From an uncultured Spartobacteria bacterium (GTDB lineage Bacteria; Verrucomicrobiota; Verrucomicrobiia; Chthoniobacterales; JAATET01), in assembly GCA_937901895.1 (NCBI GenBank), contig CALGTD010000138.1:90735-154734 (forward strand): 64,000 bases of DNA. Direction: 5' to 3'. Below the pieces are notes generated by a model, which worked only from the letters and a program-made list of their open reading frames with translations, had not been told where the DNA came from and made no database searches. How positions within the stretch are numbered: position 1 is the first letter of the stretch; every line of letters begins with the position of its first letter. Both the position numbers and the translations under genes were made by a program. Below are positions 1 to 11,501 of the stretch, piece after piece.

Positions 1-641
1 GGGCGATGCGGGAGCGGGCGATTGTGCGTTGTGGCGAGATCGGTCTGCCGGTCACGCTGGCCATGACCGTGACGCAGGAAAATCTCTCGAACGTGTGGGA
101 CACGGCGGAGTTCGGCCTGCGTTTTCCGCAGGTGCGCGGTGTGAGCTATCAGCCGTTTTTCACGAGTGGGCGACGTGTCGCGCTGGATCCTGGCTACAGA
201 CCGCTCACGACGGCCGATGTGCTGCTGGCGCTCATTGCGAACGGTCCACTAAAGGCGGACGATTTCACGCCGTTGCCATGTGGTGATCCGAACTGCGCGA
301 CCATCGGCTACCTGCTGCGCGTGGCGGAGGAGGTGCGGCCCATCAGCGAGTTTCTCGATTTCCGTGAGCTGCAGGGTTTCCTTCGCGACAAGGTGCGTTA
401 CTCGCTGGACGACCTTGTCCAGTGCGGTTGCGAGAACGAGCCGCTCGGCGAGTTGCTCAAGCAATTCGAACTCGATGAGTCGAATACGTTCCGGCTTTTC
501 GTGAAGCCGTTCATGGATGCGTTCACCTGGGACGAGGATCGCATCGACCGCTGTTGCACGCATGTGATCCGCGAGGATGGCCGACTCGACTCGTTTTGCC
601 GCTACTACTCCGGATTCCCGGATACGTGTTGCGCTCCGTGA
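1..641 (+). CDS. C-terminal part of a radical SAM protein (Tes/MJ0619-like), truncated by window edge
   Basis: The frame is open at the left edge, so the start and the CxxxCxxC [4Fe-4S]/SAM motif lie outside the window. About 210 residues are visible. They include a PCGDPNC block followed by GYLLR, and a Cys-rich tail with CCTHVI and FCRYYSGFP. These Cys clusters after the radical-SAM barrel recall the family of archaeal tetraether synthase and MJ0619, which act on lipid chains or other unactivated carbons. That assignment is from memory of the family pattern and is moderate only. The stop codon overlaps the start of the next gene in a GTGA arrangement, so the two products are probably made together. 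Another radical SAM/SPASM-type enzyme is possible. Confidence 0.6.
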   Translation, partial: AMRERAIVRCGEIGLPVTLAMTVTQENLSNVWDTAEFGLRFPQVRGVSYQPFFTSGRRVALDPGYRPLTTADVLLALIANGPLKADDFTPLPCGDPNCATIGYLLRVAEEVRPISEFLDFRELQGFLRDKVRYSLDDLVQCGCENEPLGELLKQFELDESNTFRLFVKPFMDAFTWDEDRIDRCCTHVIREDGRLDSFCRYYSGFPDTCCAP

Positions 642-1325
642 ACCTGCCGCCGCTCTATGCGCTGACGATGCTCGGCGCGATTACCCTCGCCGGCATTTTC
701 TGGTGGCGGCTTGCGCGGCGCGATGGGCGATTGTTTTTTCTCTACCTGATCGCGCTCTTCGGCGCGTTGGCCGGTGCAAAACTGGGCTGGTTCATCGCGG
801 AGGGGTGGCGCGAAATCGGCCATCCGCAATTTCTGATCGCCCTCGCAACCGGCAAGACGATTGTCGGCGGACTGATCGGAGGTTACCTGGCGGTGGAATG
901 GGGCAAGCGGGCGCTGGGATTCTCCGGGGTTACCGGAGACTGGTTCGCCATGGTCGTTCCGCTGGGCATTGCACTTGGCCGTGTGGGCTGCCTCGTGCAG
1001 GGCTGCTGCGGTGGGATGCCATGGAACGGCTGGTGTGCCGTCGTGGACGCGCAGGGCATGGCGCGTTGGCCGTCCGCCGAAATGGAACTGGCGTTCAACC
1101 TCCTCGCGGCGTTGACATTTTTCCTGATGCGCAGGGGCAGGCTGCTACGGGGTCAGCATTTTCACATATACCTGATGGCATACGGCCTTTTCCGCTTCTT
1201 CCACGAATTCGTTCGCGATACGCAGCGAGAGATTGGAGTCTTCTCAGGCTATCAACTGCTCGCGCTCCTTTGCTTTGCCGTTGGCGTGGTTGGATTCGTG
1301 AGACGCGCGAATGGACAGCGCGGAA

Positions 1326-1342
<17 letters not shown>
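638..1342 (+). CDS. Lgt-like (prolipoprotein diacylglyceryl transferase family) membrane protein, probably divergent
   Basis: 234 residues from a GTG start that overlaps the upstream stop codon; this start is preferred to an in-frame one about 80 bases further upstream inside the radical-SAM gene. The protein is polytopic. Lgt-family features are GGLIGG, GRVGC followed by GCCGG, and a late RFFHEFVRD segment. Lgt transfers diacylglycerol from phosphatidylglycerol to prolipoprotein Cys. Two points differ from housekeeping Lgt: the essential His of the HGGL motif appears to be Val (TIVGGLIGG), and the GRxGN Asn is Cys with extra Cys nearby. I infer a paralogue with another acceptor or lipid, coupled to the radical-SAM enzyme. 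It converges with and overlaps the metH 3' end by 17 bp. Confidence 0.7.
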
Positions 1343-5027
<3,685 letters not shown>

Positions 5028-5042
5028 TGCAACGTCAAGGTG

Positions 5043-5076
5043 AACGAATCAAAACATATTGATATGTTAATTCGTT
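5043..5076 (-). promoter_or_regulatory. Two-armed palindrome upstream of metH
   Basis: A nested dyad ending 16 bp before the metH start. The outer arms are AACGAAT and ATTCGTT, and the inner arms are AACATAT and ATATGTT around TG. All 14 arm positions per side pair. It is AT-rich against a GC-rich background. It could be an operator for a methionine or S-adenosylhomocysteine regulator, or fold as a leader hairpin. Function is inferred from position only. Confidence 0.45.
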
Positions 5077-5088
5077 TCAAGTCAGCGG

Positions 5089-6816
5089 TTAAATGTCCGC
5101 GTCACCAAAGAGTTCGCGGCGGACACGTTCGCGCTCGCGATCCACGTGGTCGAAGGTTGCGCCAAGGGAACGGAGCACGAATTCGGTCATGGTAAGCGCG
5201 ACCTCGCCCTCGGCGGTCACGACGCGATGGGCTCCCGCGCGGTCGAGATGGGGGGCTTCGTTGAGGTAGTTTGCACGGGCGAGGATGCGAATATCGGGGT
5301 TGAGCTCCCGCGCGATGCGGATGGCCTGGTCAACTTCCGAGATGCTCGAAGCCGTGAAGATGAGGGCCTCGGCGGTGGCAACACCGGCGGAGGTGAGCGT
5401 TTCGCGGCGGGAGGCCTCGCCGTAGATGGCGTGCTCGCCGTTCTTCCGCAGTGCGCGCACCGTGTCGACGTTCATCTCGATGATGACGGGACGGATGTCA
5501 TTGCGGGAAAGGATGCGCTTAACCGTGCGGCCAACGGGGCCGTAGCCCACCACGATGGCGTGGTGCTCGTCGTCTCCATCGGGGATTTCCGGTCCGTCGG
5601 GAAGCGGCTCGGTGGGATTGAGAAAATGGTCGATCGACGGGTGCTTTTTCACCCAACGGCCCATGGCCGGAATCGCCTTGTAGAACAGCGGATTGAGGGT
5701 GATCGAGATGATGGACGCGCTGACCAGGATGTTCTGAGCGCCATCGGGTAGCATGTTCAGGCTGCCGGCGAGACTTGCGAGAATGAAGGAAAATTCGCCG
5801 ATCTGAGCGAGGGCGACGGAGACGCCGATGGCGACGTGAAACGGGTAGCCAAGCACCCGGACCACCACCAGGGCTGCGATGGGTTTGCCGATCAGGATCA
5901 CCGCCGTGGCGACCGTGATGACCAACCAATCCTGTGCGAGGCGCGACGGGTCGAAAAGCATGCCGACCGAGACGAAAAACAAAACGGCGAACGCATCGCG
6001 GAACGGCAGCGCCTCGGTGGCTGCGCGATTGCTGAACTCCGACTGTCCGACGACCATGCCGGCAAGGAAGGCGCCGAGAGCCATCGACGCGCCGAAGAAT
6101 TTCGCCGACCCGACCGCAATGCCCAGCGCGAGCACGAGGATGGTGAGCGTGAACAGTTCGCGCGAGCCGGTCCGGGCCACATAGGCGAGCACGCGGGGGA
6201 TCACGTAGCCGCCGAGCAGGAACGTGAGGCCGACAAGGGCGCCGAGTTTGAGCATGGCGCCGCCGAGCGAAGTGACGAGCGTTGCGCCGGTGGACTCGCC
6301 CGCGAGCGAGGGCAGGAGAACGAGTGCGACGACGGTGAAGATATCCTCCACGACGAGCCAGCCGATGGCGATGTGGCCGGTGCGTGTGTGAAGTGCTCCG
6401 TGGTCGGACAGCACGCGGGTAAGGACCACGGTGCTTGCGACCGAAATCGCGAGACCAAAGACGATGCCGGCATTCCAGTTCCAGCCGAACAGATGCATGG
6501 TCGCGGCACCGAGCGCGGTGGCGACTCCGATCTGGACGATGGCCCCGGGGATGGCCACACGCCGGACCGCGAGGAGTTCCTTGAGGTGGAACTGAAGACC
6601 GACGCCGAACATGAGCAGAATCACTCCAATCTCCGCCATCTGTGCCGCGAGTTCCGAATTCGCCTCGAATCCCGGTGTGTGCGGACTCACGGCGATGCCT
6701 GCGATGAGGTAGCCGACGATCGGTGAAAGCCCCAGACGTGTGGTGATATAGCCGAAAAGGAGGGCTGCACCGAGGCCGCCTGCGAAAGTCAAAATGAGGT
6801 CGATGTGCTCCGGCAT
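5089..6816 (-). CDS. CPA2-family monovalent cation:proton antiporter with TrkA-N/RCK domain (KefB/YbaL type)
   Basis: 575 residues from the ATG at 6816; the open frame extends further upstream but only reads through the divergent gene's 5' end. The N-terminal 380 or so residues form about 12 hydrophobic segments of the Na+/H+ exchanger fold (GLSPIVGYLIAG, GVGLQFHLKELL, VVEDIFTVVALV). This is followed by a cytoplasmic Rossmann domain (HHAIVVGYGPVGRTV) that binds nucleotide in K+ efflux systems. Expected role: K+ or Na+ efflux against protons at the inner membrane. No KefF/G-like partner is adjacent. It runs in the same direction as metH with 61 bp between them. Confidence 0.9.
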   Translation of the reverse strand: MPEHIDLILTFAGGLGAALLFGYITTRLGLSPIVGYLIAGIAVSPHTPGFEANSELAAQMAEIGVILLMFGVGLQFHLKELLAVRRVAIPGAIVQIGVATALGAATMHLFGWNWNAGIVFGLAISVASTVVLTRVLSDHGALHTRTGHIAIGWLVVEDIFTVVALVLLPSLAGESTGATLVTSLGGAMLKLGALVGLTFLLGGYVIPRVLAYVARTGSRELFTLTILVLALGIAVGSAKFFGASMALGAFLAGMVVGQSEFSNRAATEALPFRDAFAVLFFVSVGMLFDPSRLAQDWLVITVATAVILIGKPIAALVVVRVLGYPFHVAIGVSVALAQIGEFSFILASLAGSLNMLPDGAQNILVSASIISITLNPLFYKAIPAMGRWVKKHPSIDHFLNPTEPLPDGPEIPDGDDEHHAIVVGYGPVGRTVKRILSRNDIRPVIIEMNVDTVRALRKNGEHAIYGEASRRETLTSAGVATAEALIFTASSISEVDQAIRIARELNPDIRILARANYLNEAPHLDRAGAHRVVTAEGEVALTMTEFVLRSLGATFDHVDRERERVRRELFGDADI

Positions 6817-6904
6817 GAAGCGCAGAGTTTGCGAGTCAGGAGGCCCGGTGCGGAAGCACGAACTGGCGAAAAGATCGGGTTGCGGATAGATTCCGACATC
6901 CCTC

Positions 6905-8002
6905 ATGAGTCGAATTCGTTTCGAAATTCTTCCGCCGGTGGATCGACCGGAGGAGCCGGTGTTCGTCTGTGGGAACATTGCGGCGTTGGGGGATTGGAAT
7001 GCGGAGCGGGCGCTGCCGTTGCGGTGGAACGGAGAGGTGCACGAAGGGACGATCGAGGCGGAAATCGGGTCCTCGCTGGAATACAAGATTCTGCGTGGCG
7101 GGTGGCCTTCGGAGGCGGTCGATGCGTGGGGAAATGTGCCGCCAAATGCGCGCCACGAGGTGTGGCTGGATGCGACCGTTCACCGGACGGTCGCGGACTG
7201 GAAGGATCGCTATGACGGCCGGCTCATGCGGGACCGGACCTACTCCCGGTCGCTGGCTTCATGGAGGGAGCTGCTGGTATGGCTGCCCTCCTCGTATGCG
7301 GCGGAGCCGGACCGGCGGTATCCGGTGCTTTATTTCAACGACGGGGCGAACGTGTTCGATCCGCAAACGAGTCCGCTTTCGGGCGTGGACCTTGCGGCGG
7401 ACGAATGGGTGCGCCTGCTTGCGGCGGAGGGCGGGATGCCGGAGGCGATCATCGTGGGCGTGTGCCATCCGGAGGGGTTGGCTGAGGAATATCTCAGTCT
7501 GCGCGAGGTGGATCTTTCCGATGAGCTCGGAGGAATCGCGTATTCGGAATTTCTTGCGCGCGAGCTCGTCCCCGAGATCGATGCCCGATATCGCACGCAG
7601 GCACGGGCAACGGCGCGAATGCTTGGTGGCACGGGACTCGGTGCGTTGAATGCGCTGGCGACGGCGATCCGGCAACCCGGGGTCTTTGGAAAGATTGCGT
7701 GCCTTTCCACGTCGTTTGGAGAACCGCCGGGATCGTGTGGGGAACTGGAGGCGCTCGCAGGCGCCTCTGATCTGGATCGCGAAATGCGGTGGTATTTTGA
7801 CTATGGATCCGTTCCGCCTGACGACCGGCTGGAGTCGAGGCATCGCGAACTGGCGACGATCCTGATCGGGAAAGGGTGGAGGGAAGGTCGCGGGTTTCGC
7901 GTGCTGCGGGTGATTGGCGCCCCGCACGACGAGCGCTCGTGGCGCTTGCGGCTGGGCGATGCGCTGCGATTCCTCTGGCGCGACTGGAAGCGGACTTCGT
8001 GA
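6905..8002 (+). CDS. Starch-binding-like N-domain plus esterase D-fold protein lacking the nucleophile serine
   Basis: 365 residues. Residues 1-100 look like a CBM20-type beta-sandwich (FVCGNIAALGDWNAERA). Residues 105-365 look like the enterochelin-esterase/esterase D alpha/beta hydrolase (LLVWLPSSY, YPVLYFNDGANVF, and a late GAPHDERSWR carrying the expected His). At the nucleophile elbow, where the family has GxSxG (for example GSSMGG), this protein reads GGTGLGA, so the Ser position is Gly. I infer loss of hydrolase activity, with a binding or regulatory role possible. There is no signal peptide, suggesting a cytoplasmic glucan-related function. It is transcribed divergently from the antiporter. 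Confidence 0.7.
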   Translation: MSRIRFEILPPVDRPEEPVFVCGNIAALGDWNAERALPLRWNGEVHEGTIEAEIGSSLEYKILRGGWPSEAVDAWGNVPPNARHEVWLDATVHRTVADWKDRYDGRLMRDRTYSRSLASWRELLVWLPSSYAAEPDRRYPVLYFNDGANVFDPQTSPLSGVDLAADEWVRLLAAEGGMPEAIIVGVCHPEGLAEEYLSLREVDLSDELGGIAYSEFLARELVPEIDARYRTQARATARMLGGTGLGALNALATAIRQPGVFGKIACLSTSFGEPPGSCGELEALAGASDLDREMRWYFDYGSVPPDDRLESRHRELATILIGKGWREGRGFRVLRVIGAPHDERSWRLRLGDALRFLWRDWKRTS

Positions 8003-8024
8003 TCGCGCCGCGGAACCACCAATG

Positions 8025-8606
8025 TCACGCCGGTTGCGGAACGCGGGGGCGAACGGTGAGACGAATGGCCGCGAGGAACATGACGGTGAAGAGCACGTCT
8101 CCGGCAATCGACCATTTGAGGAACGTCCACGTCGGCGGAAACCCGGGCACGCCCACGGTGAGCGCCTGAACCCAGCCGCCGGCGGTCCTGGCGTAGTCCG
8201 GGCTGGCAACCCAGGCGAGCGAGTTCGAGACCAGGTAGAACAGGAGCGAGTTACCGACGACTGCGGCGAGGGTGAGACCGATCCCGGCGTTCATGCGGCG
8301 CAACACCAGACCGCATGCCACGGCGAGCCCGTAGCTGGATGCACGCACGAGATCGTCCCAGCCGATGGCGGGGCATCCGTAGAAAAGATTCAGCGCGATG
8401 TCGGAAATGACGAGCGCCGCCAGTGGGATGACCATGGCATAGGCACCGGGCAGGATGAGCGCTGCGCAAAGTGCGACGGCCATCACGGGCGAGAAGTTTG
8501 GCAGATCGGGCAGCAGGGTGACGCGGAAGAGTCGGAAGCCGACTGCGAAGGCAATGAACGCGATCGCGAGAGCGAATTCCGGACGGCGGTGGATGGGTGT
8601 GTTCAT
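8025..8606 (-). CDS. DUF6580-like integral membrane protein, possible vitamin transporter S-component
   Basis: 193 residues with about five or six hydrophobic segments. The segment NFSPVMAVALCAA followed by ISDIALNLFYG is typical of the small DUF6580-like membrane family, which resembles substrate-binding S components of ECF vitamin transporters. The family call is from memory. It is the last gene of a three-gene operon behind a cobalamin riboswitch, and its start overlaps the upstream stop (ATGA). That context suggests cobalamin or cobalamin-precursor uptake across the inner membrane. No EcfA/T ATPase genes are in the window. Confidence 0.65.
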   Translation of the reverse strand: MNTPIHRRPEFALAIAFIAFAVGFRLFRVTLLPDLPNFSPVMAVALCAALILPGAYAMVIPLAALVISDIALNLFYGCPAIGWDDLVRASSYGLAVACGLVLRRMNAGIGLTLAAVVGNSLLFYLVSNSLAWVASPDYARTAGGWVQALTVGVPGFPPTWTFLKWSIAGDVLFTVMFLAAIRLTVRPRVPQPA

Positions 8607-9382
8607 TTGAGGTATTGGAAGCTGCCCCGCGGAGCGAACCGCCCGACGTTAGCTTCGGGCATGCGGTTGTCGCGAGTGGATTTGTCCATGGGTAGGAAAT
8701 CGCAGGAGCCGTCGGCGAACGAGACCATCGCCATGCCGCCGTGGCGGAAATGGACGGTCTTCTCGCGTTCGTCGATGCCATAAAACTCCTCGAGCATCGG
8801 ATTGTCGGTGGTGGCCGGCGACTGGAAGGTGTTCACCTGCGCGCCGGTCGCAAAGACGACGACCTTGCCGGGATTGCTGAGATCCCAGTAGCTCATCGGC
8901 TTCTTTTTCGCGGAGGAGGTCCATCCACCGGCAAGCACGACATTGTAGGCCACACCGAGGTAACCGCTTTCATATTTCGATTTAAAGGCGCGACCCTTGA
9001 GGGCGAAGCTGGGATCGGGCTTGAGGCTTTGCGGGATGTAACCGGCGAGCGGTCCCTGCGAGGGATCAAATCGGCGGCGACCCTCGCCCCGGGATTTGCT
9101 TGCGTCGGACTCGAACCCAAACCACCAGCGCGTGCCGGTGGTTGCGTGCCCGGAGTCATCCACGACCGTGAATCGACTCTCGCAGTAATCCCAAAACCGG
9201 TAGTCGTTTTCCGCGAGGTAGGCGGCGGCGCCCGCGGCGAGCTGGCGGATGTTGTTCGCCGAGGTCGCCAGGCAGGACATCTCGTAGGCTTTCCACCCCG
9301 CGCCGGCGAGCATCAGAAACAGCACGGTCAGCACCGCGAGGCACGCGATGACCTCCATGAGCGTGTAGCCGCGCCTACGCAT
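8603..9382 (-). CDS. Type II prepilin-like protein in the cobalamin-riboswitch operon
   Basis: 259 residues. The start at 9382 places a class III prepilin signal at the very N-terminus: RRRGYTLMEVIACLAVL, with Glu at +5 after the Gly cleavage site and a hydrophobic helix. The remainder is a globular domain with the H-x-G-G-(x)n-F-A-D-G pattern common in planctomycete/verrucomicrobial DUF1559-like pseudopilins (HFRHGGMAMVSFADGS). It overlaps the PEP-CTERM gene upstream by 8 bp and the membrane-protein gene downstream by 4 bp, so all three are probably translationally coupled. Its link with a B12-controlled operon suggests a surface or periplasm-spanning role in acquisition; that part is inference. 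Confidence 0.75.
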   Translation of the reverse strand: MRRRGYTLMEVIACLAVLTVLFLMLAGAGWKAYEMSCLATSANNIRQLAAGAAAYLAENDYRFWDYCESRFTVVDDSGHATTGTRWWFGFESDASKSRGEGRRRFDPSQGPLAGYIPQSLKPDPSFALKGRAFKSKYESGYLGVAYNVVLAGGWTSSAKKKPMSYWDLSNPGKVVVFATGAQVNTFQSPATTDNPMLEEFYGIDEREKTVHFRHGGMAMVSFADGSCDFLPMDKSTRDNRMPEANVGRFAPRGSFQYLK

Positions 9383-10016
9383 GGCGGTTCCTCCGATACC
9401 ACACGAGCCCGCCTGCGCCGAGCGCGAAAAGCACGAGCACCGACGGCTCGGGAACCGCCGCGACCGGCTGGTCGGGCGGGGCGGAGTCGAAATCCGGAGC
9501 CCACGACCAGCCATCCCAGTCGTTGTTGGACAGCTGCCGGTCCTCCATTCCCGTCTCGGCAAACGCCCATTCGTCCGGAAAAGCGTTCGAGCCGTCGGCG
9601 ACATAGTAGCCCCAGAATCCTGCCGCATCCGGCTCGAACCCGCCTTGCGCGTGCTCAAGATAGTTCCACTGAAAGACGGTTTCGCCGAATCCCGGGAAGG
9701 TCTGGATGAAGAGCGTCAGGGCCGGGTCGCCCGTGCCGTCCGGCGTGGCGGGCGTGGTATTCGTTCCGATGAAGCCCGCAATCGCGCGAAGCATGTCGGC
9801 GCCCGTGGCGGTGCCATTCCAGCGGAATCCCCAGGCATAGCTCTCGGTCGTGCCGCCGTCGTTCCAGTCGATGACAAGCGCGGCGCGGTTCGAGCCGGAA
9901 CCGACCCAGTAGGTGATGTCGTCGAAGGATTGGACGGTCGTGGCGGCAAACGACGTTGCCGCGAGGGTGGCGGATACCGCGAGGGCGGTGATGGTGCGGA
10001 GAATGGAGATCTTCAT
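9375..10016 (-). CDS. PEP-CTERM surface protein controlled by cobalamin riboswitch
   Basis: 213 residues, starting at the ATG at 10016, eight bases or so after an AAAGGA ribosome site. It has a signal peptide (about 1-24, ending SFAA). The single domain carries YWVGSGSNRAALVIDW and SYAWGFRW. The C-terminus is a PEP-CTERM sorting signal: VPEPS, hydrophobic helix, then a YRRNRHA tail. Exosortase should process it at the inner membrane before export to the envelope; no exosortase is in this window. The domain resembles secreted proteins that I recall near B12 riboswitches in Bacteroidota (BtuH-like), so a cobalamin-binding role is plausible but unproven. It is the first gene of the riboswitch operon. 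Confidence 0.8.
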   Translation of the reverse strand: MKISILRTITALAVSATLAATSFAATTVQSFDDITYWVGSGSNRAALVIDWNDGGTTESYAWGFRWNGTATGADMLRAIAGFIGTNTTPATPDGTGDPALTLFIQTFPGFGETVFQWNYLEHAQGGFEPDAAGFWGYYVADGSNAFPDEWAFAETGMEDRQLSNNDWDGWSWAPDFDSAPPDQPVAAVPEPSVLVLFALGAGGLVWYRRNRHA

Positions 10017-10021
10017 TTTCT

Positions 10022-10085
10022 GTCCTTTCAGTGGCACGGGAATTGGGCTTTGCGAGAGCCAGCCTTTCTCCCGTTGCGAAAGGAC
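10022..10085 (-). promoter_or_regulatory. Ribosome-site sequestering element (riboswitch expression platform)
   Basis: On the transcript, the ribosome-binding sequence AAAGGAC (10022-10028) is the exact complement of GTCCTTT at 10079-10085, about 50 nt upstream. The same CCTTT can instead pair with AAAGG at 10063-10067, which would free the ribosome site. Two exclusive pairings between the aptamer and the start codon are what translational control by a riboswitch requires. The pairings are read directly from the sequence; the switching itself is inferred. Confidence 0.6.
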
Positions 10086-10144
10086 TACCCCCGGCACAGA
10101 CGCTTTCGCGGCGTCCCTGCCCATCTCAGGGCGGTGCGGTTTTC

Positions 10145-10220
10145 TCCTCCGGTTCGTGGTCGGACTTTGACCGTTGCGCGACAGTGGGGGACTTTCACCC
10201 CGCTTCCCTAGGCCGGAGGA
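10145..10220 (-). promoter_or_regulatory. Cobalamin (AdoCbl-type) riboswitch aptamer
   Basis: Read on the minus strand, the segment holds the B12 box order: GGGAA, GGGTGAAAGTCCCCC, CTGTCGCGCAACGGT, then AAGTCCGACCAC. This is the conserved cobalamin aptamer core with its GGTGNAANTCC hairpin and CGCAAC junction. An 8-bp stem closes the unit (TCCTCCGG at 10213-10220 with CCGGAGGA at 10145-10152), as in the compact AdoCbl class. It lies about 130 nt before the PEP-CTERM gene start. Cobalamin binding should repress the three-gene operon that follows. Confidence 0.9.
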
Positions 10221-10319
10221 TTGGTTTGAAAAAATGGAAAGATCAGCCGCGGAGAAACTCCGCTGCCTTCGATCAAAGAAAAACGCGTTGCCGGCGTCAA
10301 GGCCGGGACGCCCTCCCGG

Positions 10320-10598
10320 TCAGGCGATCTCGTCCACGCGTTGCGCGACGTCAAAGTCCTTGGCGGTAAGACCGCCCTTCGAGTGCGTGGAGAAGCGAAG
10401 GGTGACCTTGTTCCAGCGGATGTCCACCTCCGGGTGGTGGTCGAAATCCTCCGCGATTTCCGTGATTTCATTCACGAACTCGACGGATTCCACGAAGTTC
10501 CCGAACTCGAACGTCCGCGCGATGGAATTGCCATCGAGCTTCCACTGGGGGATGGACTTCAGCGACTGCTTGATCTCGGCATCGGTTAGGCTGGCCAT
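10320..10598 (-). CDS. phhB: Pterin-4a-carbinolamine dehydratase
   Basis: 92 residues, normal for the family, starting at ATG 10598 (an upstream in-frame ATG gives an 11-residue extension). The active-site block DHHPEVDIRWNKVTL and the tail HSKGGLTAKDFDVA are diagnostic. The enzyme dehydrates 4a-hydroxytetrahydropterin to quinonoid dihydropterin, recycling cofactor for aromatic hydroxylases, and also acts in molybdopterin-related metabolism. No phenylalanine hydroxylase is in the window, so its partner is unknown. It sits alone between the cobalamin riboswitch, whose transcript starts just downstream, and cutC, all on the minus strand. Confidence 0.93.
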   Translation of the reverse strand: MASLTDAEIKQSLKSIPQWKLDGNSIARTFEFGNFVESVEFVNEITEIAEDFDHHPEVDIRWNKVTLRFSTHSKGGLTAKDFDVAQRVDEIA

Positions 10599-10640
10599 GA
10601 TCGAAGCTAGCCCGGAAATCCCATCGGGCAAGCGACGGTG

Positions 10641-11387
10641 TTACAGGCTCCGTGCCGCATCCACGATCGACCGCACCGCGGCGGTGTCGCAGATCGCGAG
10701 GCGGTATTCCCGCTCCGGCTCACCGCCGGACATGGAGACCTCCGGGTTGCGGAATCGCATGGCGCTTTCCGTCAGGCGCGTTGGGCCGCAGTGAAACTCG
10801 GCGATTCCCGTGGCGGCGCGGATGGCCGCGAGGTTGTGCGCACGAATCCCGCCACATGCAATCACCGCGATTCGTCCGGCAGCCAGTTCGTGGAGCTGCC
10901 GCAGGACGTCCGCTCCGGCTTCGGCGGACGGTTTCCCTCCGCTGGTCAGCACGCGCGAAACTCCGCATTGGACGAGGCTCTCGAGGGCCTCGAACGGGTC
11001 GCGCACCATGTCGAAAGCGCGGTGGAACGTCACCGGAGCAGGGGATGCGGCCTCGACGAAGGCCCGGGTTCGTGTCTCGTCGACCTGGCCGTCGGGGGTG
11101 AGAAATCCACCGACGATGCCGTGCGCGCCCCCGGCGGCGAACCATGCCGCGTCCGTGAGCATCGATGCAAATTCGTCGTCCGAATACAGAAAGTCCCCCC
11201 CGCGCGGACGGATCATCACATGGACGGGAACGGTGGCGATCCGGAGCGCTTCACGCACCGTGCCGGGGCTTGGGGTGATGCCGCCCTCGGCAAGCGCTGC
11301 GCAGAGCTCGATACGGCCGGCTCCGGCGGTTTGAGCGGCGCGCAGCCCCTCCAACCCCTCCACGCAGACCTCAACGAGCGGATGCAT
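10641..11387 (-). CDS. cutC: CutC family protein
   Basis: 248 residues from ATG 11387 (MHPLVEVCVEG). The TIM-barrel family hallmarks are present: GAGRIELCAALAEGGITPS near the N-terminus, HVMIRPRGGDFLYSDDE, and VTFHRAFDM with the conserved His-Arg. CutC was first linked to copper homeostasis, but its biochemical role is not settled. It is cytoplasmic. A 42-bp gap separates it from phhB on the same strand, so the two may be co-transcribed. It is divergent from the siroheme reductase gene. Confidence 0.93.
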   Translation of the reverse strand: MHPLVEVCVEGLEGLRAAQTAGAGRIELCAALAEGGITPSPGTVREALRIATVPVHVMIRPRGGDFLYSDDEFASMLTDAAWFAAGGAHGIVGGFLTPDGQVDETRTRAFVEAASPAPVTFHRAFDMVRDPFEALESLVQCGVSRVLTSGGKPSAEAGADVLRQLHELAAGRIAVIACGGIRAHNLAAIRAATGIAEFHCGPTRLTESAMRFRNPEVSMSGGEPEREYRLAICDTAAVRSIVDAARSL

Positions 11388-11501
11388 CGAAATCGTTTTG
11401 GCGGAATCGCGGGCCGCGTCCACTCGAAACCGTCATAGATGCCAGGGAATGCGTTCCCCCACTGGACGCGGAACCCCGTTCGTGATTGTATGGGCGGTTC
11501 G

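Noticed and set aside
10031..10047. Sigma-54-like string TGGCACGGGAATTGGGC upstream of the PEP-CTERM gene
   Set aside because: It points away from the gene (plus strand), the -12 part is imperfect, and it lies inside the riboswitch leader.
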